Source: Companilactobacillus alimentarius DSM 20249 (GTDB lineage: Bacteria > Bacillota > Bacilli > Lactobacillales > Lactobacillaceae). Taken from it: a DNA stretch of 64,000 nt. A program made the position numbers and the translations under genes. The DNA lies in assembly GCF_002849895.1 (NCBI RefSeq), contig NZ_CP018867.1, positions 2,046,001 through 2,110,000 of the forward strand, given 5' to 3'. Positions 33,584 to 43,295 of the stretch are shown here, piece by piece; positions within the stretch are counted from its first letter, which is position 1; the number at the start of each line of letters is the position of its first letter. The notes beneath the pieces are model-generated. The model did not search any database. It had not been told where the DNA came from and was given only the letters and a program-made list of their open reading frames with translations.

Positions 33584-34517
33584 GACTTCTGCGCCTGATA
33601 TTATCCCTGCAAAAAAGATTAAAGAGAAGACGAAGACTAAATTCAAATTAACTACTAACGATAAATATTATGATTCAATTTTTGTAGGTCCTTCTTTATT
33701 TCTTTTAGGACTGTTCGTATTCTACCCCATGATTAGAACTCTTTATATCAGTCTCTTTTTAACTAATACCTTTGGTAATACGACTCTTTTTGTGGGATTA
33801 GAGAATTACGTTAAACTAATTAGTTCACCTGATTTTGTTTCCAGTATGTGGGTCACTTTGGTTTATGTGGTCGGGGTTACTTTCTTCACTATTGCACTTG
33901 GACTTTTATTAGCTCGTTTAGCTAGTCAAAAATTACCAGGTATTGCTATTTTTAGAACTCTCTATTCAGTGACAATGGGAGTCTCAGTTTCTGTCGCCGC
34001 TATTTTCTGGTTATTTATATTTAATCCGTCCGCAGGATTTTTCACTCTTTTAACTAAATTATTGAATCTTCCTACTATCAATTGGTTAGCTGATCCGACT
34101 AATGCAATGTGGGCCATTATTATTACAACCGTTTGGATGCATTTAGGATTTGTCTTCTTAGTTTTCCTTGGTGCTATTGAATCAGTACCAACAACACTTT
34201 ATGAGGCTGCCGATGTTGAAGGAGTTTCGAAGCATTATCAATTTTTCCATATTACCTTACCAATGATTTCTCCAACATTATTTTTTATCTCTACGATTAC
34301 GATTATTAGTTCATTTAAGAGTTTTGGTTTAATTGATTTGATAACTAAAGGTGGCCCTACTAACGCTACTAATATGCTAGTTTACCGTATTTATAATGAT
34401 GCATTCTTTGGTGGCAACTATGCTAAATCAAGTGCGGAGGCAATCATTTTAACGATTATTATTGCTTTCTTTACTTACTTACAATTTAAATTTTTAGAAA
34501 AGAAGGTAAATTATTAA
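33576..34517 (+). CDS. ugpA: ABC importer permease, UgpA type
   Basis: A 313-residue permease with six membrane segments. The ATPase-contact EAA loop is EAADVEGVSKHYQFFHITLP near residue 210. It overlaps the ATPase gene by eight bases; ATG at 33576 follows AAGGGGG. Pairs with the UgpE-like permease to form the membrane channel of a CUT1 importer. Confidence 0.87.
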   Translation: MLKTSAPDIIPAKKIKEKTKTKFKLTTNDKYYDSIFVGPSLFLLGLFVFYPMIRTLYISLFLTNTFGNTTLFVGLENYVKLISSPDFVSSMWVTLVYVVGVTFFTIALGLLLARLASQKLPGIAIFRTLYSVTMGVSVSVAAIFWLFIFNPSAGFFTLLTKLLNLPTINWLADPTNAMWAIIITTVWMHLGFVFLVFLGAIESVPTTLYEAADVEGVSKHYQFFHITLPMISPTLFFISTITIISSFKSFGLIDLITKGGPTNATNMLVYRIYNDAFFGGNYAKSSAEAIILTIIIAFFTYLQFKFLEKKVNY

Positions 34518-35347
34518 TGGCTGAAATTGATGAGCAAAAGGTGCTTAAAAATCTTTTTAGTTATTTTCTTTTAATCTTATTAGCAGTAGTCATTTTGACA
34601 CCATTTTTCATTGGAATTTGGACTAGCTTTTTGCCAACAGCTGATATTCTTAAAGGAAACTATTTTAATACTAATATTTCACTGACAAATTACTTTGATG
34701 CGTTTACTAAAACACCAATTTTACGCTATCTAGGCAACACCATTGTAGTAGCGACAATTACCATGTTTGCCCACTTACTATTCTGCTCGATGAGTGCCTA
34801 TGCCTTTGTCTTTCTAGATTTTAAATATAAGAAGTTTTTCTTTGCACTTTTTATGATTACGATGATGTTACCATCTGAAGCAGCCATTATACCGAATTTT
34901 CAAACCGTAAAGGCACTGGGATTGCTGGATCATTATTCGGCAATGATCGTACCATCTTTGACCTCGGCTTTTGGAACTTTCATGTTACGTCAAGCGTTTC
35001 TACAAACTCCGAAAGAATTAAAAGAAGCTGCTGATATTGAAGGCTTGAACCACTTGCAGATTTTTTGGAAAGTGGTTTTGCCATACAATCGAATTAGTTT
35101 AATCACTTTAGGTGCGTATAGTTTTCTTGGCGCTTGGAATTCATATCTTTGGCCAATTCTAGTTACTTTCAGTAATAATTCCCGTGTAATTCAGAATGGT
35201 TTGAAACAGCTGCAATCAGAAGAAACTTTTAATAATTGGGGGATGATTCAAGCCAGTGCCGCCATCATCGTTATTCCAACTATCATTGTTTTATTTATTG
35301 GTCAACACTATTTCAAATCAGGGTTAAATGAAGGGGCGGTTAAATAA
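34517..35347 (+). CDS. ugpE: ABC importer permease, UgpE type
   Basis: A 276-residue permease with six membrane segments. The EAA loop is EAADIEGLNHLQIFWKVVLP near residue 175. Its ATG shares a base with the previous stop codon (TAATG), showing tight coupling. The partner is the UgpA-type permease. Confidence 0.87.
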   Translation: MAEIDEQKVLKNLFSYFLLILLAVVILTPFFIGIWTSFLPTADILKGNYFNTNISLTNYFDAFTKTPILRYLGNTIVVATITMFAHLLFCSMSAYAFVFLDFKYKKFFFALFMITMMLPSEAAIIPNFQTVKALGLLDHYSAMIVPSLTSAFGTFMLRQAFLQTPKELKEAADIEGLNHLQIFWKVVLPYNRISLITLGAYSFLGAWNSYLWPILVTFSNNSRVIQNGLKQLQSEETFNNWGMIQASAAIIVIPTIIVLFIGQHYFKSGLNEGAVK

Positions 35348-36702
35348 TGTCAAAATATAAAAAGCTTTTCCTGCCTTTAATTTTAGTATTAGGAATTCTT
35401 TTCATTATTTTCTTTGGCAGGACAGTTTCAACTAAATCTGCTGCTGTAAAAGATAATCGTACTGAGGTTGTCTTTTGGCACGAAATGGGTGGACCAGCAG
35501 AAAAATCATTGATGAAAATTGTTGATGGATTTAATAAATCACAAACTAAATATCGAGTGGTCCCTAAGTATCAAGGATCATACGATGCAGCAATTCAAAA
35601 GATTTTACAAACGCATGGGACAAGTACTTCACCTGCAGTATTTCAGGCATTTGATATTTCAGCAGCTCAAATGATGCACAGTAAATTCACTGTACCAGTA
35701 CAGCATTTTATTGACGAAGATAACTTTGACATCAGTAAGATTTCACCAGTTGCACGCTCATTTTATTCAAACAATAATCAACAACAAGCAATGCCATTTA
35801 ATACTTCACAGCCGGTTCTATATTATAATGCTAGTTTATTAGAGAAGTATGGCATCAACCCACCACCAACATCGCCTTCATATAGTGATATTACCCGAGT
35901 TGCTAAAGAGATCTATGAAAAATCTCATCATCAAGTTAAAGGAATGACAGTACAAATCTATGGTTGGTTATTAGAGCAGGCTATGGCTAATTCTGGCGTA
36001 GGTTTAACTAACAATAACGATGGACACACAGGGATTCCAACTAAAGCGACTATTAATAATCCAGCCTCAAAAGAGTTCTTTGAGTGGGTTCGTGAAAATC
36101 AAAAAAGTGGCGACTTTATGAATTATGGCTCTGGTGCAATGGCAGGAACTAATCAAACAACCGGTTTCTTGAATGGAAAAATTGGAATGTTCATTCAGTC
36201 ATCGGCAAGCATAAGTCAATTGAATAAAAAGAATAAGAATAAATTAGGAATTACATACTTCCCACATCCTGATGGTAGGAAAGCTAACGGAGTTGCCATC
36301 GGTGGGGCTGCGCTTTGGATCTCTAACGATAAGTCTAAAGATGTTCAAAGAGGTGCTTTTGAATTTATTAAATATACCCTTAAACCAGAAATTCAAGCAC
36401 AATGGCAAAAGGATACTGGTTACCTTGCTTTGAATAAAGATTCTCAAGAGACCAAGACTCTTAAAGAACTTTATAAGAAGAATCCTGAATCTAAAGTATC
36501 AAGTAAGCAATTACAGGAAGCCATTCCCAATAATTTCAATTCTGGTATCTTGATGGAAGGAATGCAAAAGACTCGTCAAATTGAGCAATTTGCCATGGAA
36601 AGTATTTATAACGGCGGAGATATTACTCGTGCTTTAAAAGATGCAGATCAGAAGATTGATGATAATTTAACAACGACTAATCGAGCTAATGGTTATCACT
36701 AG
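35347..36702 (+). CDS. ugpB: ABC importer substrate-binding protein 1, UgpB-like
   Basis: A 451-residue extracellular binding protein of the CUT1 class. The N-terminus is a single hydrophobic helix (residues about 8-25) with no lipobox Cys, so it would be held by an uncleaved helix or released. The mature part opens VVFWHEMGGPAEKSLMKIVDGFN, with FNKSQ and MPFNTSQPVLYYN as in UgpB (glycerol-3-phosphate binding). ATG at 35347 shares a base with the stop of the UgpE-type gene. A second, closely related copy follows 26 bases on. Confidence 0.85.
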   Translation: MSKYKKLFLPLILVLGILFIIFFGRTVSTKSAAVKDNRTEVVFWHEMGGPAEKSLMKIVDGFNKSQTKYRVVPKYQGSYDAAIQKILQTHGTSTSPAVFQAFDISAAQMMHSKFTVPVQHFIDEDNFDISKISPVARSFYSNNNQQQAMPFNTSQPVLYYNASLLEKYGINPPPTSPSYSDITRVAKEIYEKSHHQVKGMTVQIYGWLLEQAMANSGVGLTNNNDGHTGIPTKATINNPASKEFFEWVRENQKSGDFMNYGSGAMAGTNQTTGFLNGKIGMFIQSSASISQLNKKNKNKLGITYFPHPDGRKANGVAIGGAALWISNDKSKDVQRGAFEFIKYTLKPEIQAQWQKDTGYLALNKDSQETKTLKELYKKNPESKVSSKQLQEAIPNNFNSGILMEGMQKTRQIEQFAMESIYNGGDITRALKDADQKIDDNLTTTNRANGYH

Positions 36703-36728
36703 ATACTCAGCATAAGGGATGGTATTTC

Positions 36729-38081
36729 ATGTCTAAGTATAAAAAGTTAATAGTAGCTTTAACCGTTATTATCAGCATCATTTTGGTAGGGATATTTGGA
36801 AAAACAATTATTGCACAATCAATTTCAAAGGATAACCGAATCCAAATTGTTTTTTGGCATGAAATGGGTGGTCCTGCTGAAAAGACGCTGATAAAAATGG
36901 TCAATGATTTTAATAGTTCACAAGATAAATATCAGGTTGTACCCAAATATCAAGGATCATATGATACAGCCATTCAAAAAATCTTTCAGACACATGGAAC
37001 CAGCACTTCTCCAGCAGTATTCCAATCTTCAAACATATCAACAGCTCAAGTTTTAAAAAGTGGCTATACAACCCCAGTTCAAAAGTTCGTGAATCGAGAT
37101 CATTTTGATTTGAATAAAATATCTCCAGTAGCTAGGGCTTTTCATGCTCAGGGTGGCGAGCAGCAAGCAATGCCATTCAATACGTCTCAACCAGTTCTTT
37201 ATTACAATGCGACACTATTGGAGAAGTATGGTATTACACCACCATCAACGTCGCCTTCCTATAGTGAGATTACTAAAATTTCTGAAGAACTCTATGAAAA
37301 ATCTCATCATCAAGTTAAAGGAATGACAGTGCAAATTTATGGTTGGCTATTAGAAGAAGCAATTGCCAATAATGGTGGAATGTTCACTAATCAAAATGAT
37401 GGGCATACGGGTAATCCTACTAAGGTAAGTATTAATAGCCCTGAGGCAATCGCATTCTTTAAGTGGATTCGTAAAAACATCAAAAATGGTGATTTTATGG
37501 ATTATGGATCCGGTACAATGGCAAGTACTAACCAGACCTCTGGATTCTTGACTAATAAAGTTGGAATGTATATTCAATCATCTGCAAGTATGAGTCAGTT
37601 GAACAAGAAGAATAAGAACAAACTTGGAGTTACTTACTTCCCACATGCTGATGGAAAAGCAGCCAACGGAGTTTCCATTGGTGGCGCTGCGCTTTGGATT
37701 TCAAACGATAAGCCACAAGAAATTCAACAAGGTGCTTATGAGTTTATTAAGTATACTGTTAAACCAGAGGTACAAGCTCAATGGCAAAAATCAACAGGCT
37801 ATATGGCTTTAAATAAGAATTCTAAAGATACTAAAATTTTAAAACAATTTTACGCTAAACATTCAGAGGGAAAAATTCCTAGTCAACAATTACAGAATAC
37901 TATTCCTAATTATGGTAATTCAGGTATTCTACTGGAGGGAATGCAAGGCATTCGAAAGTTAGAAGAAAATGCAATGGAGAAAATTTATCGTGGAGGAGAT
38001 ATTGAAAAAGTACTCCAACAAAATGAAGACGCAATTAACGAAATTATCTATAATCAGAATCGAGCTAACGGATACAAATAA
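36729..38081 (+). CDS. ABC importer substrate-binding protein 2, tandem UgpB-like copy
   Basis: A 450-residue paralogue of the preceding binding protein, alike from end to end (FWHEMGGPAEKTLIKMVNDFN, MPFNTSQPVLYYNATLLEKYG). It too has an uncleaved-type N-terminal helix and no lipobox Cys. ATG at 36729 follows AAGGGATGG. Two binding proteins with one channel suggest two substrates or affinities through a shared permease. Confidence 0.85.
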   Translation: MSKYKKLIVALTVIISIILVGIFGKTIIAQSISKDNRIQIVFWHEMGGPAEKTLIKMVNDFNSSQDKYQVVPKYQGSYDTAIQKIFQTHGTSTSPAVFQSSNISTAQVLKSGYTTPVQKFVNRDHFDLNKISPVARAFHAQGGEQQAMPFNTSQPVLYYNATLLEKYGITPPSTSPSYSEITKISEELYEKSHHQVKGMTVQIYGWLLEEAIANNGGMFTNQNDGHTGNPTKVSINSPEAIAFFKWIRKNIKNGDFMDYGSGTMASTNQTSGFLTNKVGMYIQSSASMSQLNKKNKNKLGVTYFPHADGKAANGVSIGGAALWISNDKPQEIQQGAYEFIKYTVKPEVQAQWQKSTGYMALNKNSKDTKILKQFYAKHSEGKIPSQQLQNTIPNYGNSGILLEGMQGIRKLEENAMEKIYRGGDIEKVLQQNEDAINEIIYNQNRANGYK

Positions 38082-38230
38082 TAAAGAATTCTGATGTAGT
38101 GATAAAATTCAATTATTAAAATTCAACTTCTTTTGAATAGATATTATACATTGTGATGTATTTAACATGGAATATAAAGGTATTATTATTTTTGATAAAT
38201 AGAAAATGAATTTTATAAGCAAGGAGACAA

Positions 38231-38919
38231 ATGATGAGATTAATGAGAAATAAAATATTTTCAATTAATTTAATTTTGTTAACTTGTTTAGTATTCTTAA
38301 GTGGATGCTCCAATAAAATATTTGTAACGTCAAAAAGTGATACAGGTCAAGCAACTGAGAAAAAGGTTAAATAAATTGACACCGGGAAAGGTTTTTTCGG
38401 ATGACGCTATTGTTATTCAAGGAACAGTAATTAATCTGGCAGAAATGAAAGATAAACAATTTAGTCCGAGAATTAAAGCTACACTACTAGTGAATAAAGT
38501 TGTACTTGGGGATACGTCGCTCAAAGGTAAAAGAATTAAAACTGAATTTGGGGGAGGTATTGCTAAAACAAAGGAAATTTATACGGATATTGAGGGTAAT
38601 TACTTAAGAAAAGATTACGGATATACTAATCCGCAAACAAGGGTGTTTGTATCTTATTCTAGTTTTCCGATTCCTCAAATTTTCTATTGTCACAAAAATC
38701 AAAAAATATTCCGAGAAGAATAAATATCAGGCAAAAATGTACAAACAAAACTATGGGTTAACAACTAGGAACTTTTATATAATTAGAGATCCATATATTT
38801 TATTTTGGGTTAAAAAGAAAGGTGAATATTATCCTAATAATCCACAATTAAGGAAAAGTGGAAATAGTCGCATGACTGACTTGAATAAATTTGTAAATAA
38901 AAAGACTAATAATAAGTAA
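38231..38919 (+). pseudogene. Lipoprotein gene broken by two frameshifts
   Basis: Three frames read on as one protein. Frame one starts at ATG 38231 after AAGGAG with a signal peptide and lipobox LSGC (Cys26), and stops at 38374. Frame two takes up the reading (LTPGKVFSDDAIVIQGTVINL, through 38723), and frame three continues (EKNKYQAKMYKQNYG, to 38919). The shifts fall near runs of A (38360-38364 and around 38695-38705). This is either a true pseudogene or two indel errors in homopolymers. I do not recognise the lipoprotein. Confidence 0.75.
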
Positions 38920-38996
38920 AAATATAGACATGAATATCTCTTGTTGTACTTGGTTTTATCACCGTACTGTGTTGAGAAAATTCATGCCTATTATTT

Positions 38997-39917
38997 TTAA
39001 TCCTTATTTTTATATCGAAATTTTAAATGAAATAAATTAGGTGGCAAAGCCTGTAAAAATGTGATTCCTAAAATCAACAATGCACCAATTAATTCAGCAC
39101 CACTGATTTTAGTATTCAAGATGGTTACAGCTAAAATTGTTGCAGTCAAAGGCTCAAAAGCACTCAACATTCCGGTTGTAGATGGGGATAAGTAATTGAG
39201 ACTTTGCAGATAAAATAGATAAGAAAACATTGTTCCACCTGTAACAATGAAAATAATTGAAATCCATGCTGTCGAAGTCATAGCAGGAACATTTGTCAGA
39301 TCCGCAAAGGGAGCAAAGACAATCCCACCTAAAAGCATTGACCAGCCGGTGACGATTCGTGCGTCAAATCTTTTTAATAAGCCACGAGGCAGCAATGTGT
39401 ATGAAGCCTGACTCAATCCCGAGCCGACACCCCAAAAGATTGCTGCTGGTGATAACATTAATTGTCCTAAATGTCCGTGTGTCACTAGAAGAAAAGTTCC
39501 TAAAAGAGCTAAAACAATAGAGATTAAGTCAATTCTTCTAGGCAATTCTAATTTGCGTAGTGAAAGGTAAATGATAATGAACAGCGGTCCTAGAAATTGT
39601 AAAACAGTGGCAGTAGGAGCATTGCCGTATTTGATAGCCATAAAGTAAGTGTATTGTGCGGGCAACATTCCTAGTAATCCAAACGCTAATAATTGAATGA
39701 TATATCGCGGCTTTTTTAGGATGGCGAAGAGTTCTTTGGAATCTGAAAAATAGCACCAAATAACTAACATTAATCCTGCAAAGATTAAACGAATCCCTAC
39801 GATCCAGTGGGTAGGAATGCTTTCTTCTGTAAATAAATATTGCGCGATACTCCCCGAGAATCCCCAAAGAACTGGACCCATAATGGCATAGAAAAACCCC
39901 TTTTGCTTATCAGTCAT
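38997..39917 (-). CDS. EamA/DMT family transporter
   Basis: A 306-residue protein with ten membrane segments in two EamA repeats (GPVLWGFSGSIAQYLF at the start and, halfway, SPAAIFWGVGSGLSQASYTLLPR). EamA proteins export amino acids or nucleotide precursors, or take up metabolites; no substrate marker is visible. ATG at 39917 follows GGGGAGA. It is transcribed alone, towards the lipoprotein pseudogene. Confidence 0.88.
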   Translation of the reverse strand: MTDKQKGFFYAIMGPVLWGFSGSIAQYLFTEESIPTHWIVGIRLIFAGLMLVIWCYFSDSKELFAILKKPRYIIQLLAFGLLGMLPAQYTYFMAIKYGNAPTATVLQFLGPLFIIIYLSLRKLELPRRIDLISIVLALLGTFLLVTHGHLGQLMLSPAAIFWGVGSGLSQASYTLLPRGLLKRFDARIVTGWSMLLGGIVFAPFADLTNVPAMTSTAWISIIFIVTGGTMFSYLFYLQSLNYLSPSTTGMLSAFEPLTATILAVTILNTKISGAELIGALLILGITFLQALPPNLFHLKFRYKNKD

Positions 39918-40042
39918 AGATAAATCTCCCCTAAACTAATATTAAGTAATACTCTAACACAAGTTATTTCATAAAAAAGTAGTCGACTTAGTAAAAGAAC
40001 AAGGTTATTCCTGTATAATTCAAATTAATAGGGAGGGAATCG

Positions 40043-40939
40043 ATGCTAAAAATAGATAATATCAGCAAAAAATTCGATAAGCTACAAGCATTAGACCAAG
40101 TATCGTTTAATGTTGAAGATGGTCAAATATTGGGATTGATTGGTCAAAATGGTGCCGGTAAATCAACAACATTTCACAGTATTTTAAACTTTTTACATTA
40201 TCAGGGAACGATTACTTGGAATGATGAAACAATTAATGAGAAATCCTTTGATGAAATTGGATACCTGCCAGAAGAGCGGAGCTTGATGCCTAAATTGACG
40301 ATTGAGCAACAAATTATTTACTTGGCTCGTTTAAAAGATAAGTCAGCTAAAGAGATTCGTCCACAAATTGATGATTGGCTGAAGAAGTTTGCCGTTAAAG
40401 GGGATAAAAAAGATAAAATTAAGGATTTATCTAAAGGTAACCAACAAAAGGTTCAATTAATCTGTACTCTGATTCATAATCCTAAATTGATTATATTAGA
40501 TGAACCGTTCAGTGGATTAGATCCAGTTAATTCCGATTTGCTTAAGCAAGCTATTATTACGGCAAAAGAAAATGGAGCAGCTATTATTTTCTCTAGTCAT
40601 GATATGGAAAACGTAGAAGAAATATGTGATAAATTAGTAATGCTTCGCAATGGAAAAGTCGTTTTGAATGGAACAGTGGAAGAAGTCAGACAAGCTTTTG
40701 GTAAAACTAGAGTTTATGTTACGACCGATAAGAAAATTGAAGAATTAGCACAATTGCCACACGTTGTGGCTGCCAAACCATTGGAGAATCGGCGTTTTAT
40801 TTTATATTTGGACGAAGAGGATTCTGGAAAGATTCTTTTCGATGAATTGACTCATGGAAAATATATTGAAGAGTTCAGTCAACAGCCACCGACTTTAAAT
40901 GAGATCTTTAGAAGAAAGGCGGGGGAAAAAGATGAATAA
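40043..40939 (+). CDS. natA: ABC exporter ATPase, NatA type
   Basis: A 298-residue ABC ATPase. Walker A GQNGAGKS, the signature LSKGNQQK typical of DrrA/NatA-like exporters, Walker B LIILDEPFSGLDPVN, and a C-terminal domain of 80 residues. It overlaps the following permease gene by eight bases. NatAB exports Na+ in bacilli; the substrate here may differ. Confidence 0.85.
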   Translation: MLKIDNISKKFDKLQALDQVSFNVEDGQILGLIGQNGAGKSTTFHSILNFLHYQGTITWNDETINEKSFDEIGYLPEERSLMPKLTIEQQIIYLARLKDKSAKEIRPQIDDWLKKFAVKGDKKDKIKDLSKGNQQKVQLICTLIHNPKLIILDEPFSGLDPVNSDLLKQAIITAKENGAAIIFSSHDMENVEEICDKLVMLRNGKVVLNGTVEEVRQAFGKTRVYVTTDKKIEELAQLPHVVAAKPLENRRFILYLDEEDSGKILFDELTHGKYIEEFSQQPPTLNEIFRRKAGEKDE

Positions 40940-42155
40940 ATTGTGGATCGTAACTTTCGAAACCTTTTTGAGACAAGTCAAATCGTGGAGTTTTGTAATG
41001 CTGGTCTTAGGACCATTCTTGATGTTTGCTCTTACAATAGGAGCCGGCTATGTGGGGGCTTCTGGTGCAGATAATAGTGATAGTATTGCAGTTATTAGTT
41101 CGAATAAGCAACTGAAAGATAGTTTTGTTAAGGCTAATAAAGATGACGTTAAAGCCAATATTTCTGATAAGAAAACAGCTATTAAGAAAATGAATAAAGG
41201 AAATTTAGCTGGTTATTTAGTTTTAAAAACTGATGCTAAAAAAGTAACAGCCAAGTATTATGGGACGAATTCTTTAGACTCTTCTTTGAAGTCAAAAATT
41301 AATAGTTTTTTGTTAACGTCACAACAACAGTTGAATTTTGCTAATGCTAAACTGTCTAAGACGCAGTCGCAGTCACTTCAACAACAACCAAAATTAACAG
41401 AAAAAATTCAAAAGAAGACGGGAACAGCTAATTTAGCTAAGATTATTTCATTTTGGATTACAGTCATCATGGTCTATATGATTTTGATTACTTATACAAG
41501 TATTACATCACAAGAAATTGCCTCGGAAAAAGGTACTAAAATCATGGAAATTATCTTTTCTAGTACAACGGCAGTTAAGTATTTCCTGGGTAAAATATTT
41601 GGAGTTTTGTTAGTCATTTTGACGCAAATCTTGGTCTACTTAGTAGGTGGCTGGGGTGCGTACGTCTTTGCGGAACATTCTTCACTAACGAAGTCGTTTA
41701 TTAATGATTATCAATCGTTGATTACTTCAGTTTTACATAATTTGTTAAGTGTCAATTTAGTTTATCTATTGTTGGGAGTGGTTATTTATACGATTCTAGC
41801 AGCGTTTTGCGGTGCATTAGTTGCTAAAGTCGAGGATGCTTCTAAGGCAGCGCAGCCAGTCATTATGCTGAATTTAGTAGCGTTTTTCATCACATTCCCA
41901 TTCCAAAACAATGTTGATTCTATTTTTGCCAAAATCTTATCCTATGTACCATTTTTCTCATCATATTTCATGCCTTTACGTTTGATCAATAACAATGCTA
42001 GTGGATTAGAAGTAACGATTTCTTTATTGATTCTTCTAGTAAGTATTGTTTTATTGGCGATGTATATTGGGAAAATTTATCAAGGATTGATGTTACAGAC
42101 AGATGATTCCAGTTTTTGGAAGAGATTCAAACGAGGAATATCATATAGTAAATAA
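40932..42155 (+). CDS. natB: ABC exporter permease, NatB type
   Basis: A 407-residue permease. One N-terminal helix, an outside domain of about 120 residues, then five or six membrane segments (from IISFWITVIMVYMILI) with TKIMEIIFSSTTAVKYFLGKI, typical of NatB/ABC-2 proteins. ATG at 40932 lies within the end of the ATPase gene after GGCGGGGGA. Confidence 0.85.
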   Translation: MNKLWIVTFETFLRQVKSWSFVMLVLGPFLMFALTIGAGYVGASGADNSDSIAVISSNKQLKDSFVKANKDDVKANISDKKTAIKKMNKGNLAGYLVLKTDAKKVTAKYYGTNSLDSSLKSKINSFLLTSQQQLNFANAKLSKTQSQSLQQQPKLTEKIQKKTGTANLAKIISFWITVIMVYMILITYTSITSQEIASEKGTKIMEIIFSSTTAVKYFLGKIFGVLLVILTQILVYLVGGWGAYVFAEHSSLTKSFINDYQSLITSVLHNLLSVNLVYLLLGVVIYTILAAFCGALVAKVEDASKAAQPVIMLNLVAFFITFPFQNNVDSIFAKILSYVPFFSSYFMPLRLINNNASGLEVTISLLILLVSIVLLAMYIGKIYQGLMLQTDDSSFWKRFKRGISYSK

Positions 42156-42174
42156 AGTGTAAGATATCAAAATA

Positions 42175-42211
42175 AAAACGTCAGGTAATCATATTGATTA
42201 CCTGACGTTTT
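42175..42211. terminator. Bidirectional terminator
   Basis: AAAACGTCAGGTAATC (42175-42190) and GATTACCTGACGTTTT (42196-42211) match perfectly around a 5-base loop; serves the NatB-type gene and the convergent glycerol facilitator gene. Confidence 0.85.
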
Positions 42212-42237
42212 ACTTTTTACTTTAAACAAAAATAATT

Positions 42238-42957
42238 TTAGAAGAAAGCTCCGTATAATTTAACGGCACAAATTGCACCAAGAATTGGAGCTAGAACTGG
42301 CACCCAACTGTATTTCCATTGGGATGAACCTTTTGGATCTAAAGGCAATATTGCATGCAATAGACGTGGACCCAAGTCACGAGCAGGGTTCAAGGCTGGT
42401 CCAGTTGGTCCACCAAAGGATACAACCAAACACATAACCAAGAATCCTAATCCGATAAAGTCAGCACGAGGATCGATGTGATCTGATGTCAAAGCAACGG
42501 CACCAAAAACCAGAATAAATGTTCCAATAAATTCATTGATAAAACCATTGATACGACTGTTCTCAGCATCGATTGTTGAGAATGTTCCTAAAATACTTTC
42601 AACGTTTTCTGTCTTGTTGTAATAAGGTTTGTAGGCCGCTACGATCATCAATTGACCAAAGATAGCTCCTAAAAATTGAGCAATGATATATGGACCAACT
42701 TCAGCCCATGGGAATTCACCATTAAAAGCTAAAGCCAAAGTCATCGCTGGATTGATTTGACCACCTGAAATGGGACCAAACATCATGGCTGGTACCATAA
42801 CACCGATACCATAACCAAATCCAATTAAGATCCACCCACCGTGGAAACCTTTTGTTCCTTTTAATTCAACGTTGGCAACAGAACCATTACCAAGGGCAAC
42901 CATGATGGCTGTTCCGATAAATTCAGCAACGCAACGTACTAACAACGTATAGTGCAT
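42238..42957 (-). CDS. glpF: Glycerol uptake facilitator (MIP family)
   Basis: A 239-residue channel with six helices and two half-helix loops carrying the NPA boxes: GGQINPAMTLALAF and ALNPARDLGPR. The Asp after the second NPAR marks the glycerol-conducting branch rather than water-only aquaporins. ATG at 42957 has a weak GGGGTAG site. It gives glycerol to the cell; the glycerol-3-phosphate-like importer lies 4 kb away. Confidence 0.92.
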   Translation of the reverse strand: MHYTLLVRCVAEFIGTAIMVALGNGSVANVELKGTKGFHGGWILIGFGYGIGVMVPAMMFGPISGGQINPAMTLALAFNGEFPWAEVGPYIIAQFLGAIFGQLMIVAAYKPYYNKTENVESILGTFSTIDAENSRINGFINEFIGTFILVFGAVALTSDHIDPRADFIGLGFLVMCLVVSFGGPTGPALNPARDLGPRLLHAILPLDPKGSSQWKYSWVPVLAPILGAICAVKLYGAFF

Positions 42958-43295
42958 AATAAATACTACCCCTAAATGTAATTAAATTTTCTCACTATGT
43001 CTAAGTTACTATCAGCAAAACACGAATATTAAAAATCACTCAAAAATGGGTCAGCTATTCAAGATTCGTTCTAATTTGTCTTTAATGAGTGAATATTTTC
43101 CAAATTTCACATTAAAAAATTGCCCCATCAATAAAGGGCAATTTTCACTAACATAAATAGTAAAATAAATCAAATAATGAGCAACGTTTAATATTGTATC
43201 ATACATTCCGAATATTTTTTGGCAATCCAGTAAAAATTGAGAAGTATTTGCTATATAGTAATAATATAACCTAAATTTAAAAATGAGGTAGAAAG
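42958..43295. other. Divergent region with palindrome
   Basis: 338 bases between glpF and the dehydrogenase gene. AAAATTGCCC (43117-43126) pairs with GGGCAATTTT (43136-43145), a strong hairpin with T/A runs on both sides, perhaps a terminator insulating the divergent units. No convincing cre site or gene is seen. Confidence 0.5.
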
